Source: Sphingomonas sp. 32-62-10
Lineage (GTDB): Bacteria; Pseudomonadota; Alphaproteobacteria; Sphingomonadales; Sphingomonadaceae
DNA length: 64,000 nucleotides
Direction of reading: 5' to 3'
Assembly: GCA_002280555.1 (NCBI GenBank)
Contig: NCEE01000013.1
Location: 21,849-85,848 of the forward strand
Shown: positions 33,971 through 43,275 of the stretch, in pieces
Layout: every line of letters begins with the position of its first letter
Position numbering within the stretch: position 1 is the stretch's first letter
Made by a program: the position numbers and the translations under genes
The notes under the pieces: model-generated
Seen by the model: only the letters and a program-made list of their open reading frames with translations
What the model was told of the DNA's origin: nothing
The model's database searches: none

Positions 33971-36265
33971 CTAAAGCGGGCGCCCTTCCTGATCCATCAG
34001 CACCTCGCGGCGGCCGACATGATCAGGGCGGGAGACCAGTCCGTCCTTTTCCATCCGCTCGATCAGGCGCGCTGCACTGTTATAGCCGATGCGCAACTGG
34101 CGCTGCAGCCATGACGTCGAGGCTTTCTGGCTCTCTGCTACAAGCTGGCGGGCATTGCGATACTGCTGGTCCTCAGCCGAATCCTCGCCGTCGGGTGCGC
34201 CGTCGAGCGCGAAGCCGTCCTCCGGCTCTTCAGTGACCGACTGAATATAATCGGGCTGGCCCTGGCCGCGCCAGTGATTGGCGACTGCCTGGACTTCATC
34301 ATCCGATACGAACGGACCGTGGACACGGGCGATCTGTTTGCCGCCGGGCATGTAGAGCATGTCGCCCCGCCCCAGCAGCTGTTCGGCGCCCTGCTCACCC
34401 AGGATGGTGCGCGAATCGATCTTCGAGGTGACATGGAAGCTGATGCGAGTGGGTAAATTTGCCTTGATCACGCCGGTGATGACGTCAACCGACGGGCGCT
34501 GGGTGGCCATGATCAGATGGATTCCCGCCGCCCGCGCCTTTTGCGCGAGCCGCTGGATCAGGAATTCGACTTCCTTGCCGGCCGTCATCATCAGATCGGC
34601 AAGTTCGTCGACGATGATCACGATCTGCGGCAGCGGCTGAAAATCGAGCTGTTCTTCTTCATAAATCGGCTGGCCGGTACCCTGATCATAGCCGGTCTGC
34701 ACCTTGCGCCCGAGCGGCTGGCCTTTGGCCTTCGCCGCGCGCACCTTGTCGTTGAACGAGGCGAGACTGCGGACGTTGACCGAGGCGAGCATCCGGTAGC
34801 GGTCCTCCATTTGCTCGACCGCCCATTTCAGTGCGCGCACGGCTTTGGCAGGCTCGGTCACGACGGGGGCGAGCAGATGTGGGATATCGGCATACATCGA
34901 CAGTTCGAGCATCTTGGGATCGATCATGATCATCCGGCACTGATCGGGCGTCAGCCGGTAGAGCAGCGACAGAATCATGCAGTTGAGCCCGACCGATTTG
35001 CCCGATCCCGTGGTTCCCGCCACCAGCAGATGCGGCATCGGTGCGAGATCGGCGATCACCGGATCGCCCGCGATGTTCTTGCCAAGGATGATCGGCAGCT
35101 GGGCGGATTGATCCTCGAAACTCTGGCTGCCAACCAGTTCGTGGAGGTTCACCGATTCGCGCCGCGCATTGGGCAGCTCGATGCCGATCACGCTGCGCCC
35201 GGGAATCGTGGCGACTCGCGCCGAAATGGCCGACATATTGCGCGCAATATCATCGGCCAGCTGGATCACCCGGCTGGCCTTGATGCCGCTCGCTGGTTCT
35301 AGCTCGTACATCGTCACGACAGGGCCGGGGCGAACCTCAACGATCGTGCCCTTCACGTGGAAATCGTCGAGCACCGATTCGAGCAGCCGCGCATTGCGTT
35401 CAAGCGCTGCCTTGTCGATCACCGGATTGCCGCTTTTGGGCGCTGGTTTGAGCAGATCGAGCGGTGGCAGGCGATAATTATCGCGCAGATCGAGCGAGGC
35501 CTGTTTGGCGCGCGGCTTTGCGGTCGATGGCGCGAGCGCGCGTTCGGCGATCACCGGGCCGGGCCGCGTTTCGGGCGCTGCGAGGGGTCGAGGCATTGGC
35601 TTTCGTGGCGCGGGAACCGGTTCGTCGTCGGCCAACAGGTCAGGGATCGCATCGGCGCGGGGCTGGGGCAGGCGGAACTGCCATTGGCGCTCGCTCAGAT
35701 CGATGTCGTAACTGAAGGCATAAAGCGCCACGCCGCCCAGCCCGAGCAGCAGGCCCAGAACGCGTTCAACCCACAGAATCGCCGTCGGATCGCCGATCTG
35801 CGCCGTGCCCCAGCGCAGCAGCGTCGCCAGCGACAGACCCACCGCGCCGCCATAGCCGGCTGGCAGTGAATTGACGGCGCTGGATGAAATAAAGGCGAAG
35901 GCCGTCGCCATCAGCGCGGCGGCGACCGCACCCTTCAGCACCATTCGGCCCCACTGGCCCAGCGGGATATCGCGCCATAGCCGGGCCGCGAGCACCAGGC
36001 CAAAGGGAAGCATGATTACTACGGGCCAGCCGAGCAGCGCCAGCAGCGCATCAGCGACGATCGCGCCGGGGCTGCCCAGCAGGTTTCGCGCCGGGCCAGC
36101 AGCCGCTGTGCTGAACGAAGGATCGCCAGGGCGATAGCTGATCAGGCTGGCAATAATCATCAGCACCAGCGCGACAATCGCCATTGCGCCAATCAACGCG
36201 CCGCTCCGCCGGGCGCCGTGTCGCACGGTTTCGCGCCACAAAGGCGGTTGCGCCTGGCTCGCCAT
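33971..36265 (-). CDS. ftsK: DNA translocase FtsK
   Basis: A septal DNA pump that clears the chromosome termini and activates dimer resolution. The 764 residues have four membrane segments in the first 200 residues, a proline-rich linker, and the motor with Walker A AGTTGSGKSVGLN near residue 414 and Walker B VIIVDELADLM. The C-terminal winged-helix gamma domain (RQLRIGYNSAARLIERMEKDGLVSRPD) reads KOPS/SRS orienting sequences. ATG 36265 was chosen over an upstream in-frame start. It is divergent from the UbiH-like gene. Confidence 0.95.
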   Translation of the reverse strand: MASQAQPPLWRETVRHGARRSGALIGAMAIVALVLMIIASLISYRPGDPSFSTAAAGPARNLLGSPGAIVADALLALLGWPVVIMLPFGLVLAARLWRDIPLGQWGRMVLKGAVAAALMATAFAFISSSAVNSLPAGYGGAVGLSLATLLRWGTAQIGDPTAILWVERVLGLLLGLGGVALYAFSYDIDLSERQWQFRLPQPRADAIPDLLADDEPVPAPRKPMPRPLAAPETRPGPVIAERALAPSTAKPRAKQASLDLRDNYRLPPLDLLKPAPKSGNPVIDKAALERNARLLESVLDDFHVKGTIVEVRPGPVVTMYELEPASGIKASRVIQLADDIARNMSAISARVATIPGRSVIGIELPNARRESVNLHELVGSQSFEDQSAQLPIILGKNIAGDPVIADLAPMPHLLVAGTTGSGKSVGLNCMILSLLYRLTPDQCRMIMIDPKMLELSMYADIPHLLAPVVTEPAKAVRALKWAVEQMEDRYRMLASVNVRSLASFNDKVRAAKAKGQPLGRKVQTGYDQGTGQPIYEEEQLDFQPLPQIVIIVDELADLMMTAGKEVEFLIQRLAQKARAAGIHLIMATQRPSVDVITGVIKANLPTRISFHVTSKIDSRTILGEQGAEQLLGRGDMLYMPGGKQIARVHGPFVSDDEVQAVANHWRGQGQPDYIQSVTEEPEDGFALDGAPDGEDSAEDQQYRNARQLVAESQKASTSWLQRQLRIGYNSAARLIERMEKDGLVSRPDHVGRREVLMDQEGRPL

Positions 36266-36415
36266 GTGCGTTTCCTTCACGAATGTACGCTTGATGTTCC
36301 ACAATCGCCCGCCGCGAGTCCCGCGTCAAGATGCAGCCATGGCTTGATTCTATCGTGATACGGCAAAAGGGCCGGGGAATTGGCAGCGCGCGTTGCGGCC
36401 GCTAGGACCATTTGC

Positions 36416-37633
36416 ATGGATCATGCAGACGTAATCATTCTGGGCGGTGGGCTTGTCGGCTGCACCCTGTCCTTGTCCCTGGCATCGCACGGCATCACCT
36501 CGATTGTCGTCGATCCGGCCGATCCGGCGGTGACGTTGGCGGCAAGCTTTGATGGCCGCGCCTCGGCAATTGCCAGCGCGAGCCACCGGATGCTCGATGC
36601 CATCGGGGTCGGCGCGCGATTGGCGGGCAAAGGCTGCCCGATCGAATCGATCCGCGTGAGTGACGGCTTGGCGCCTGGTGCGCTCGATTTCGCGCCGGAC
36701 GAAAGTGATGGTGCGCTCGGGACGATGTACGAGAACCGCCTGTTGCGCACGACATTGCACCAAGCGGCTACCACGGCAAATGCGGTCGATTTGCGGATGC
36801 AGACACGCGCCACATCGGTAACGCGCGATGCGACGGGCGTTCGGATGACGCTTGATTCGGGCGCCGCGATCGCTGCCCCGCTGATGATCGCGGCGGAGGG
36901 GCGCAATTCGCCTACGCGCACGGCAGCCGGAATCACGATTGCGCAGTGGCAATATCACCACAATGCCATCATCACCGCCTTTGACCATGCCCGCGCGCAT
37001 GAGAATTGCGCGTTCGAGATCTTCTATCCGGCCGGCCCTTTCGCGATCCTGCCATTACCGATCGTTGATGGGCGCAACCGTTCGGCGCTGGTGTGGACCG
37101 TCAGCGAACGCGATGCACCCGGTATGCTCAAGCTGTCCGATCGCGGTTTCCTCGCCGAAGCCGAACGGCAGATGGGGGGCTTTCTGGGCACGCTCAGCAA
37201 TTTGGCCCCACGCTCAACCTATCCGCTCGGTTTTCATCACGCGGCGCGAATCACGGCTGAGCGGCTCGCGCTGGTCGGGGATGCGGCGCACGGCATTCAC
37301 CCGATCGCGGGGCAGGGTCTAAATCTTGGCTTCCGCGATGTGGCGACGCTCACTGAGGTGCTGGTCGACGGCAAGCGCCTGGGGCTTGATCTCGGCGATC
37401 CGCAATTGCTGGCGCGCTACGAACGCTGGCGGGGGCTCGATACGCTGATGGTCGCTATGGCGACCGACACGCTCAACCGGCTGTTCGGGGTGCCGGGAAA
37501 GACCGCAAGCGCGGTGCGGCGCTTCGGGCTAAGCGCGGTACAGGCCATCCCGCCGCTCAAGGCCCGGTTCATGGCCGAAGCGCGGGGCGAAAGCGGCGAT
37601 TTGCCCCGCCTGCTGCAAGGTGAACTGGTTTAG
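36416..37633 (+). CDS. UbiH/Coq6-type FAD-dependent hydroxylase (ubiquinone synthesis)
   Basis: A flavin monooxygenase of 405 residues. The FAD loop ILGGGLVGCTLSLSLASHG is at residues 6-24, the DG-type motif lies in the middle, and GDAAHGIHPIAGQGLNLGFRDVATL near residues 286-310 is the UbiH/VisC signature. It probably hydroxylates the quinone ring in ubiquinone synthesis; the exact ring position cannot be assigned. It stands divergent from ftsK and overlaps the convergent Trm112-like gene by 4 bases. Confidence 0.9.
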   Translation: MDHADVIILGGGLVGCTLSLSLASHGITSIVVDPADPAVTLAASFDGRASAIASASHRMLDAIGVGARLAGKGCPIESIRVSDGLAPGALDFAPDESDGALGTMYENRLLRTTLHQAATTANAVDLRMQTRATSVTRDATGVRMTLDSGAAIAAPLMIAAEGRNSPTRTAAGITIAQWQYHHNAIITAFDHARAHENCAFEIFYPAGPFAILPLPIVDGRNRSALVWTVSERDAPGMLKLSDRGFLAEAERQMGGFLGTLSNLAPRSTYPLGFHHAARITAERLALVGDAAHGIHPIAGQGLNLGFRDVATLTEVLVDGKRLGLDLGDPQLLARYERWRGLDTLMVAMATDTLNRLFGVPGKTASAVRRFGLSAVQAIPPLKARFMAEARGESGDLPRLLQGELV

Positions 37634-37836
37634 GCCGTAACGAGCGGTTGCAGCCGCCGCGCTTCCTCGACCAGCATCACCGGAACACCGTCTCGTATTG
37701 GATAGGCAAGCCCCGCCGCATCGGAAACGAGCTCGTTCGCGGATGTGTCATGCCGGAGCGGCGTTCGCGTGACGGGGCACACAAGGATCGACAGCAGCCA
37801 CGGGTCGATCGCCGTCGACGCACCCGGATTGCTCAC
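37630..37836 (-). CDS. Trm112/YcaR family small protein
   Basis: A 68-residue protein with LLSILVCPVTRTPLRHD and LAYPIRDGVPVMLVEEARRL, the Trm112 fold signature. Only one cysteine of the usual zinc set remains. Members can activate methyltransferases; the partner here is unknown. The start is GTG 37836, overlapping the stop of the upstream LON-domain gene. It belongs to the minus-strand operon trx-LON-Trm112. Confidence 0.85.
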   Translation of the reverse strand: MSNPGASTAIDPWLLSILVCPVTRTPLRHDTSANELVSDAAGLAYPIRDGVPVMLVEEARRLQPLVTA

Positions 37837-38459
37837 TGCAGCGTCACCGAATCCTCGCCATCGTGACGGCCGAAAAACTGCATCAGCTGGACGATGAGCT
37901 CGGCGCGATCCTCGAGACTTGCCGATTCGAGCAACGCTTGTTTGGCCGCGACATCGAACGGGGCAATCTGGGCGACGCCGTTGACCAGCGATTCGTCGTC
38001 GAGTCGCGCGACAGCGTCCCAGTCTACCGCGTAACCCTGCAGATCGGCAAAACGCCGCGATTCCATTTCGAGCGCCGCCCGGCCGGACAGGGAGAGGATC
38101 TCTTGCTCCTCGGTGGTCGGCATCAGCTCTGCTTCGACCTGGCGGAACGGCGTTGCGACATCGAGTTCGCGGATGATGCGGAACAGCGACAATCCTTCGA
38201 GCACCAGATTATAGCGCCCATCATCAAGCATCTCGAACTGGGCGATCTTGCCGACGCAGCCGATCTGGAACAGCGGCGGCGGATTGCCTTCGGCGCGCGG
38301 CTGAACCATCCCGATTCGCCGGTCGCGCGCCATCGCGTCGCTCATCAGCGCTTTGTAGCGTTCCTCAAAAATGTGCAGCGGCAAATGCATGCGCGGAAAC
38401 AGGAGCGCGCCGGGTAACGGGAACACCGAAAGCCGCGTGGTAGTGCGCTCGATCGTCAT
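37833..38459 (-). CDS. LON substrate-binding domain protein
   Basis: A 208-residue protein consisting of the N-terminal substrate-binding domain of Lon protease alone, with no ATPase or protease part. The motif RLSVFPLPGALLFPRMHLPLHIFEERYKALMSDAM is the domain signature, and IGCVGKIAQFEMLDDGRYNLVLEGLSLFRI follows. Role unknown, possibly in protein quality control along with the upstream YbbN-type thioredoxin, whose stop overlaps its start by 4 bases. Confidence 0.9.
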   Translation of the reverse strand: MTIERTTTRLSVFPLPGALLFPRMHLPLHIFEERYKALMSDAMARDRRIGMVQPRAEGNPPPLFQIGCVGKIAQFEMLDDGRYNLVLEGLSLFRIIRELDVATPFRQVEAELMPTTEEQEILSLSGRAALEMESRRFADLQGYAVDWDAVARLDDESLVNGVAQIAPFDVAAKQALLESASLEDRAELIVQLMQFFGRHDGEDSVTLQ

Positions 38460-39367
38460 CCGAACAAAATCGCCGACAGGCGGCGGCGCTGTGCCGATAC
38501 CCAGGGGTCCTCAAGCCCGACGACCTCGAAAAGCTTCAGCAGCCGTTGTCGCGCAGCGCCTTCATCCCAGTCGCGATCGTCAGCAATCATCGCCAGCAGC
38601 GTATCGGCGGCCGCATCACGGTCGCCCGCCGCCATCTGGCCCCCGGCGAGTTCGTAACGGGCGGCCATATCGGCCGGATTTGCTGCTACGGTTGCGGCCA
38701 GACCGGCAAGATCGTCGACCGGCTTAGCCTCGCGCGCCAGGGCCAGCGCCGATTGCGCGCGGCTAATCTCTGGCAATTTCGCGACGGTTTCCGGCAGCGT
38801 GGCAATCGCTGCTTCAGCGTCATCGGGGCGGCCGCTGGCGATGAGCGCCCGGATTCGCCCTGAAAGGACATCGGGATGATCGGGTGCCATCTCAATCAGC
38901 TGATCGAAAATGCCGAGCGCGCGCAGGCCATCGCCATCGGCGAGCACCTGTTCGGCCATAGCGATCAACGGTTCGATTTCAGCCTCGGCCTTGGCTTCCT
39001 CGGTCTGAATGGGCAGCTGGCGCAGGATCTGGTCGAGCATTGTGCGCAACGCCGATTCGGTTCGTGCGCTGGTGAGGTCGGCGACGAGCTGCCCTTCGAA
39101 CATCGCGTAAACGGTCGGGATCGACCGGATCTGAAATTGCGCCGCTATAAACTGGTTCTTGTCGGTATCGATCTTCGCCAGCACTAAGCCCTTATCGGCA
39201 TAAGCAGCAGCGATCTTGTCAAGCAGCGGGGTCAGTGCCTTGCACGGGCCGCACCATTCGGCCCAGAAATCGATGATGACCAGCTTGGTCATCGATGGTT
39301 CGACAACGTCGCGGCGGAAAGCCTCGATCGCCTCGCGTTCGGCGGCAGTCATGCCCAGAGTAGCCAC
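38456..39367 (-). CDS. ybbN: YbbN-type thioredoxin with TPR tail (co-chaperonin CnoX-like)
   Basis: A 303-residue fusion of a thioredoxin domain (about 10-120, WAEWCGPCK with C39 and C42) and a C-terminal TPR domain, as in YbbN/CnoX, which guards proteins from oxidation and hands them to GroEL. The active site is an intact WCGPC, unlike the redox-dead E. coli form. The start is GTG 39367, with AGGAG seven bases upstream; ATG 39352 is an alternative. It heads the operon with the LON-domain and Trm112 genes. Confidence 0.92.
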   Translation of the reverse strand: MATLGMTAAEREAIEAFRRDVVEPSMTKLVIIDFWAEWCGPCKALTPLLDKIAAAYADKGLVLAKIDTDKNQFIAAQFQIRSIPTVYAMFEGQLVADLTSARTESALRTMLDQILRQLPIQTEEAKAEAEIEPLIAMAEQVLADGDGLRALGIFDQLIEMAPDHPDVLSGRIRALIASGRPDDAEAAIATLPETVAKLPEISRAQSALALAREAKPVDDLAGLAATVAANPADMAARYELAGGQMAAGDRDAAADTLLAMIADDRDWDEGAARQRLLKLFEVVGLEDPWVSAQRRRLSAILFG

Positions 39368-39596
39368 GCTTTTGCTCCTGTGCCTTGCGGCAAATTGGTA
39401 ATGCCTGCCTTATGTGGGCGCTTCAGGCGCGAAGCCAACCCTTTTTGGCATAATCACGCGCTGGATGTTCCCGGCTGACACCTGGCTTTCGGGGCACCGG
39501 CCAACCGATGTGCATCCGGGCTTGCCGTACTCTCTAGCCGATGCTAACAGCCCGCCCTTACCCCGTCCGTGGCCTTGCCCGGACGAAGTCGCCAGA

Positions 39597-39671
39597 GCGG
39601 GCGTAGCTCAGGGGTAGAGCACAACCTTGCCAAGGTTGGGGTCGAGGGTTCGAATCCCTTCGCCCGCTCCA
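39597..39671 (+). tRNA. tRNA-Gly (GCC)
   Basis: The acceptor stem GCGGGCG (39597-39603) pairs with CGCCCGC (39661-39667). The D-arm TAGCTCAGGGGTAGAGC, anticodon loop TTGCCAA with GCC at 39629-39631, and T-arm GGGTTCGAATCCC are all present. The gene encodes its own CCA end (39669-39671). It is 75 bases long and single. Confidence 0.97.
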
Positions 39672-39692
39672 GCCGCTATTGGGAATAGCGGC
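39672..39692 (+). terminator. hairpin directly after tRNA-Gly
   Basis: GCCGCTATT (39672-39680) and AATAGCGGC (39684-39692) form a 9-base perfect stem with a GGG loop. It starts at the base after the CCA end. There is no T run, so it may guide 3' processing or end transcription together with Rho. Confidence 0.55.
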
Positions 39693-39716
39693 CTTCGAAC
39701 CCCCATTGGACTCCCG

Positions 39717-40637
39717 CTAGAGCGAGGCGATCCCCAGTGCGGCCGCTTCGCTTTTCAACCGGGCGGCAGCGGCGGGATTCGCCGTTACCGCGTCGGCCAG
39801 CGCCTTTGATGCCTTGGCATTTTCGCCAAGCGTCTTGCGGCTGCGCATCAACATCACCCAGCCGTCGATATTGCTGGGGTTGGTCCGAAGCTTGCCCTCA
39901 AGCTGTGTAACCATCTGCTGCGCCATTGCATCCTGCTGACTTGGCGTCAGCGCAGCGGCCGCTTGCATTTGCGCGGCAGACGGGCCGGGAATACCTGCCA
40001 GCCCAACCGGGCCTGCCGGCATGGCCGGATGATCCACCGAGGGCTTCAACGCGGCCAGCTTGTTGGCAACGTCGATCTTGTTGATCTTGGCCACCTGAGT
40101 AATCGTACGGCGCAGATCATTTTCCCAGCTGGCGCCCGGCGGCGTATCTTTCAGCAAGGCCATCCAGTCGTCGATCGCGCCTTGGTGATCGCCACCAAGA
40201 TCGCGCGCGACGGCGGTGAAATAGCGGCTGCGCGGGTCCTTCGGATCGAGCAGCAGCGCCTTGCGAAACGAGGCAAGCGCTTCGGGCGGCATTGGATCAC
40301 GCGGGCTTGCCATCACGCGGGCCTCACCAAGCGCCGACCAGAGATCAGCGCGTTTGGGATCGGCAGATGTCCCTTTTTGGAGCGCCTCTGCGGCCTGGCT
40401 AAACTCGCCCTTGGCAAATAGCGCATCGCCAAGCGCAGCCCAGCCACTCGAGTCGCCCGGCGAAGCCTCTGCGCGCGCACGCAGCGTTTCGATCGCCTGT
40501 GGCTGATTCGCGATTGCCTTTGATTTTGCAGCAATTGCCGGTGGCGGCGCCGCACTGTCGCTGCTCGAAGCCGAATAACCAATCGCCAGAATCAGCGCTA
40601 CCGCAGCGCCTGCCAGCACCCATTGCCCTTTTACCAT
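39717..40637 (-). CDS. CcmI-like TPR protein (cytochrome c maturation context)
   Basis: A 306-residue membrane-anchored TPR protein. An N-terminal membrane segment (GQWVLAGAAVALILAIGYS, about 4-22) is followed by TPR units such as DSSGWAALGDALFAKGEFSQAAEALQKG and RADLWSALGEARVMA. The block SRYFTAVARDLGGDHQGAIDDWMALLKDTPPGASWEND is typical of CcmI/CycH C-terminal domains, which hold apocytochrome c for heme attachment. It is divergent from the flavoprotein gene of the multiheme locus, 161 bases away. It may serve general or locus-specific maturation; no other ccm genes are in the window. ATG 40637 was chosen. Confidence 0.78.
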   Translation of the reverse strand: MVKGQWVLAGAAVALILAIGYSASSSDSAAPPPAIAAKSKAIANQPQAIETLRARAEASPGDSSGWAALGDALFAKGEFSQAAEALQKGTSADPKRADLWSALGEARVMASPRDPMPPEALASFRKALLLDPKDPRSRYFTAVARDLGGDHQGAIDDWMALLKDTPPGASWENDLRRTITQVAKINKIDVANKLAALKPSVDHPAMPAGPVGLAGIPGPSAAQMQAAAALTPSQQDAMAQQMVTQLEGKLRTNPSNIDGWVMLMRSRKTLGENAKASKALADAVTANPAAAARLKSEAAALGIASL

Positions 40638-40798
40638 TGGAAAATTTTTTGCCACGATTTCTGCCTGTGTTGTGAAGTCGAAAGGGGTGACGTGCTGCAT
40701 CGGCCATGGTAGTGCAGGGAAAATTCGGGTAAAGCGTATTTCGTTTTGGGGGGCGTCGGCGGGGGCCAGTTCCCGGTTGGCTTGGGGGGACGATTACC

Positions 40799-43255
40799 AT
40801 GGCGGATCGCGTACGCGTCGCGATTATCGGGTCTGGTCCGGCAGGGCTCAGTGCTGCTGCCCGCGCGGCCCAGCTCGGCGTGTCGCACGTCCTGCTCGAA
40901 AAAACCGATCATCTTTCCGATACGATCTACAAGTATCAGAAGGGCAAACACGTCATGGCGACGCCCAGCAAGCTGGTGCTTCGCTCCGACCTTGATTTCG
41001 ATGCCGGCAAGCGTGAGGCGATCCTCAAAATCTGGGACGATCAGGCCGTCTCGAACAAGGTCAATGTCCGCTATCGCAGCGAAGTGAAGGCCATCACCGG
41101 TGAGCGAGGCGACTTCTCGCTCGCACTGACGGATGGCACGGTGGTGCATGCCGAATGCGTTGTGCTGGCGATTGGGACGCAGGGTAACCCCAATCTCATG
41201 CGGTGCCCGGGAGCGGATCAGCCGCATGTCCAGTATCAGCTCGATGATCCCGGCGAATATGTCGACGAACATATCACCGTCATTGGATCGGGCGATGCCG
41301 GAATCGAAAACGCGCTCGGGCTGGCCGCAGATGCCGCGCAGGGCAATATCGTCACCATTCTCAACCGTTCAGCCGATTTCGCGCGCGCCAAGAGCGCGAA
41401 CGTCAAGCTCCTGAACGAAGCCGCCGAACAGGGCCGGATCAGTGTCCGACTCAACACCACGCCAGGCGAGGTGCGCGAAGATGAGCTGGTCCTCGAAACC
41501 CGCGAAGGTACCGAAATCATCAAGTGCGATCGCATCATCGCCCGCATGGGATCGGCCGCGCCGCGCGCGTTTATCGAATCGTGCGGGATCGAGTTTACGA
41601 GCGCCGATCGCGAGGCATTTCCGAAATTGTCGCCGGAATTCGAGACGACCAAGGCCGGCATCTTCGTGATTGGCGCGCTCGCTGGCTATCCGCTGATCAA
41701 GCACTGCATGAACCAGGGCTATGACGTACTCGAGTTCATCAACGGCAACACCAAATTGAAGCCTGCCGATGAACCGCTCCTCGAAGCCAAGTTCGTCGAT
41801 CTGCGCAAGGCCGGGCGGACGGTCGACCAGTGGTTGGAATTGCTGCGGACCAACATCACGATCCTGAACGATCTGTCGCCGCTGCAGATGCGCGAATTTG
41901 TGCTCGATTCTGAAGTGCGGCTTTACCGTGCGGGCGAAGCGATCATTAAGCGAAACGAGCCCGGATCGTCGCTGCTGTGCATTGCTGAAGGATCGGTGCT
42001 GGTTGAGGTGAACCCGACCGACCCGTCCATCACCATTCCGATCCCGCAAGGCTCGATCTTCGGCGAAGTCGGCTTGATTTCGGGTCGCCGCCGCGGGGCC
42101 ACGGTTCGTGCGGGTACCAATTGCGTCATCGTTGATGTGCCGCGCACAGCGGCGCTGAAGCTGATGTCATCGGTGCCTGCCGCCAAGCGCGCCGTGACGC
42201 GTATCTCGGTTGAGCGTCAGTTGCTTCAGATGTTCAAGTCGGGGCTGCTCGCATCGGATCTTGTCGAGGTCCTCGACACCCATGAAATCATCAATGTCCG
42301 CGCTGGCGAAGCGATTTTCAAGGAAGGCGATGCAGGCGATGACGTTTATGTCATCCGCATTGGCAGCATGATCGAGGAAAAGGATGTCGGCGGGAAACCG
42401 GTCTTCATTTCCTACATGCCCGCCAGCACCTATGTGGGTGTGCAAAATCTGTTGACCGGGACGCGCCGGACCAAAACGGTGAAGGCAGCGATTAAATCCG
42501 AAGTGATCAAGCTGAACGGCCCGGCATTTCGTCGCTTGCTCGAAGCCAAGCCGGCGTTGCTGGACAAAATAAGCGCCGATATTTCCGGGACCGCCAATGT
42601 TCAGGCCTTTGTCGAAAGCCGCAAGGATAGCCACGCAGCGATTTTCAACACCTATTCCGAAACCGCCAAGTTCCTAGTCGACAATGGCCTTGGCGAAGCG
42701 ACCGACGTGTTGCTGATCGACGAGAAACTATGCGTTGGCTGCGATAATTGCGAAAAGGCGTGTGCTGATAGCCATGACGGGTTGTCGCGGCTCGATCGCG
42801 AAGCGGGGCGCACCTATGCCCATCTTCACGTTCCCATTAGCTGCCGTCACTGCGAGCATCCGCATTGCATGGCGGATTGCCCACCCAACGCTATTCAACG
42901 CGGGTCGGGCGGCGAAGTCTACATCGATGACACCTGCATCGGCTGTGGCAACTGCCAACGCAACTGCCCGTACGGCGTGATCCGGATGGAAGCTCGACCG
43001 CCCGCGAAGCCGGGCCTTCTCAGCTGGTTGACGTTGGGATCGGGTCCTGGGCCTGGTGAGCCGTCGAAGAAGTGGCGGTACAAGCACGCGACGCCAGGCG
43101 TCGACGTCCCCAAAAGAGCGGTCAAGTGCGATATGTGCGCATCGATCAAGGGTGGCCCGGCCTGTGTGCGGGCCTGCCCAACCGGCGCGGCGATCCGCGT
43201 GTCGCCTGAAAGTTTCCTTAGCATTGCCAAGATTCAGGAAGAGGATCGGTCATAG
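40799..43255 (+). CDS. flavoprotein fused to two cNMP-binding domains and a four-cluster ferredoxin
   Basis: An 818-residue cytoplasmic electron-transfer protein with an unusual order. Residues 1-330: a thioredoxin-reductase-like flavoprotein with IGSGPAG (10-16) for FAD and IGSGDAG (162-168) for NAD(P)H. Residues 365-470 and 490-600: two CRP-type cyclic-nucleotide-binding domains; the first has a phosphate-binding cassette FGEVGLISGRRRGAT (421-435), the second is more diverged. Residues 640-800: four cysteine groups (CVGCDNCEKAC, CRHCEHPHCMADC, CIGCGNCQRNC, CDMC plus CVRAC), as in DmsB/NrfC iron-sulfur subunits, for four [4Fe-4S] clusters. There is no signal peptide. It could oxidise NAD(P)H or reduce NAD(P)+, gated by a cyclic nucleotide; direction and ligand are inferred, not shown. 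Confidence 0.88.
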   Translation: MADRVRVAIIGSGPAGLSAAARAAQLGVSHVLLEKTDHLSDTIYKYQKGKHVMATPSKLVLRSDLDFDAGKREAILKIWDDQAVSNKVNVRYRSEVKAITGERGDFSLALTDGTVVHAECVVLAIGTQGNPNLMRCPGADQPHVQYQLDDPGEYVDEHITVIGSGDAGIENALGLAADAAQGNIVTILNRSADFARAKSANVKLLNEAAEQGRISVRLNTTPGEVREDELVLETREGTEIIKCDRIIARMGSAAPRAFIESCGIEFTSADREAFPKLSPEFETTKAGIFVIGALAGYPLIKHCMNQGYDVLEFINGNTKLKPADEPLLEAKFVDLRKAGRTVDQWLELLRTNITILNDLSPLQMREFVLDSEVRLYRAGEAIIKRNEPGSSLLCIAEGSVLVEVNPTDPSITIPIPQGSIFGEVGLISGRRRGATVRAGTNCVIVDVPRTAALKLMSSVPAAKRAVTRISVERQLLQMFKSGLLASDLVEVLDTHEIINVRAGEAIFKEGDAGDDVYVIRIGSMIEEKDVGGKPVFISYMPASTYVGVQNLLTGTRRTKTVKAAIKSEVIKLNGPAFRRLLEAKPALLDKISADISGTANVQAFVESRKDSHAAIFNTYSETAKFLVDNGLGEATDVLLIDEKLCVGCDNCEKACADSHDGLSRLDREAGRTYAHLHVPISCRHCEHPHCMADCPPNAIQRGSGGEVYIDDTCIGCGNCQRNCPYGVIRMEARPPAKPGLLSWLTLGSGPGPGEPSKKWRYKHATPGVDVPKRAVKCDMCASIKGGPACVRACPTGAAIRVSPESFLSIAKIQEEDRS

Positions 43256-43275
43256 CTACCCGCGCATCTGGAGGA

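Noticed and set aside
39597..39692. tRNA-Gly as an integration site for a genomic island carrying the cytochrome locus
   Set aside because: No integrase, no repeated tRNA 3' end and no change in gene style were seen near the locus borders.
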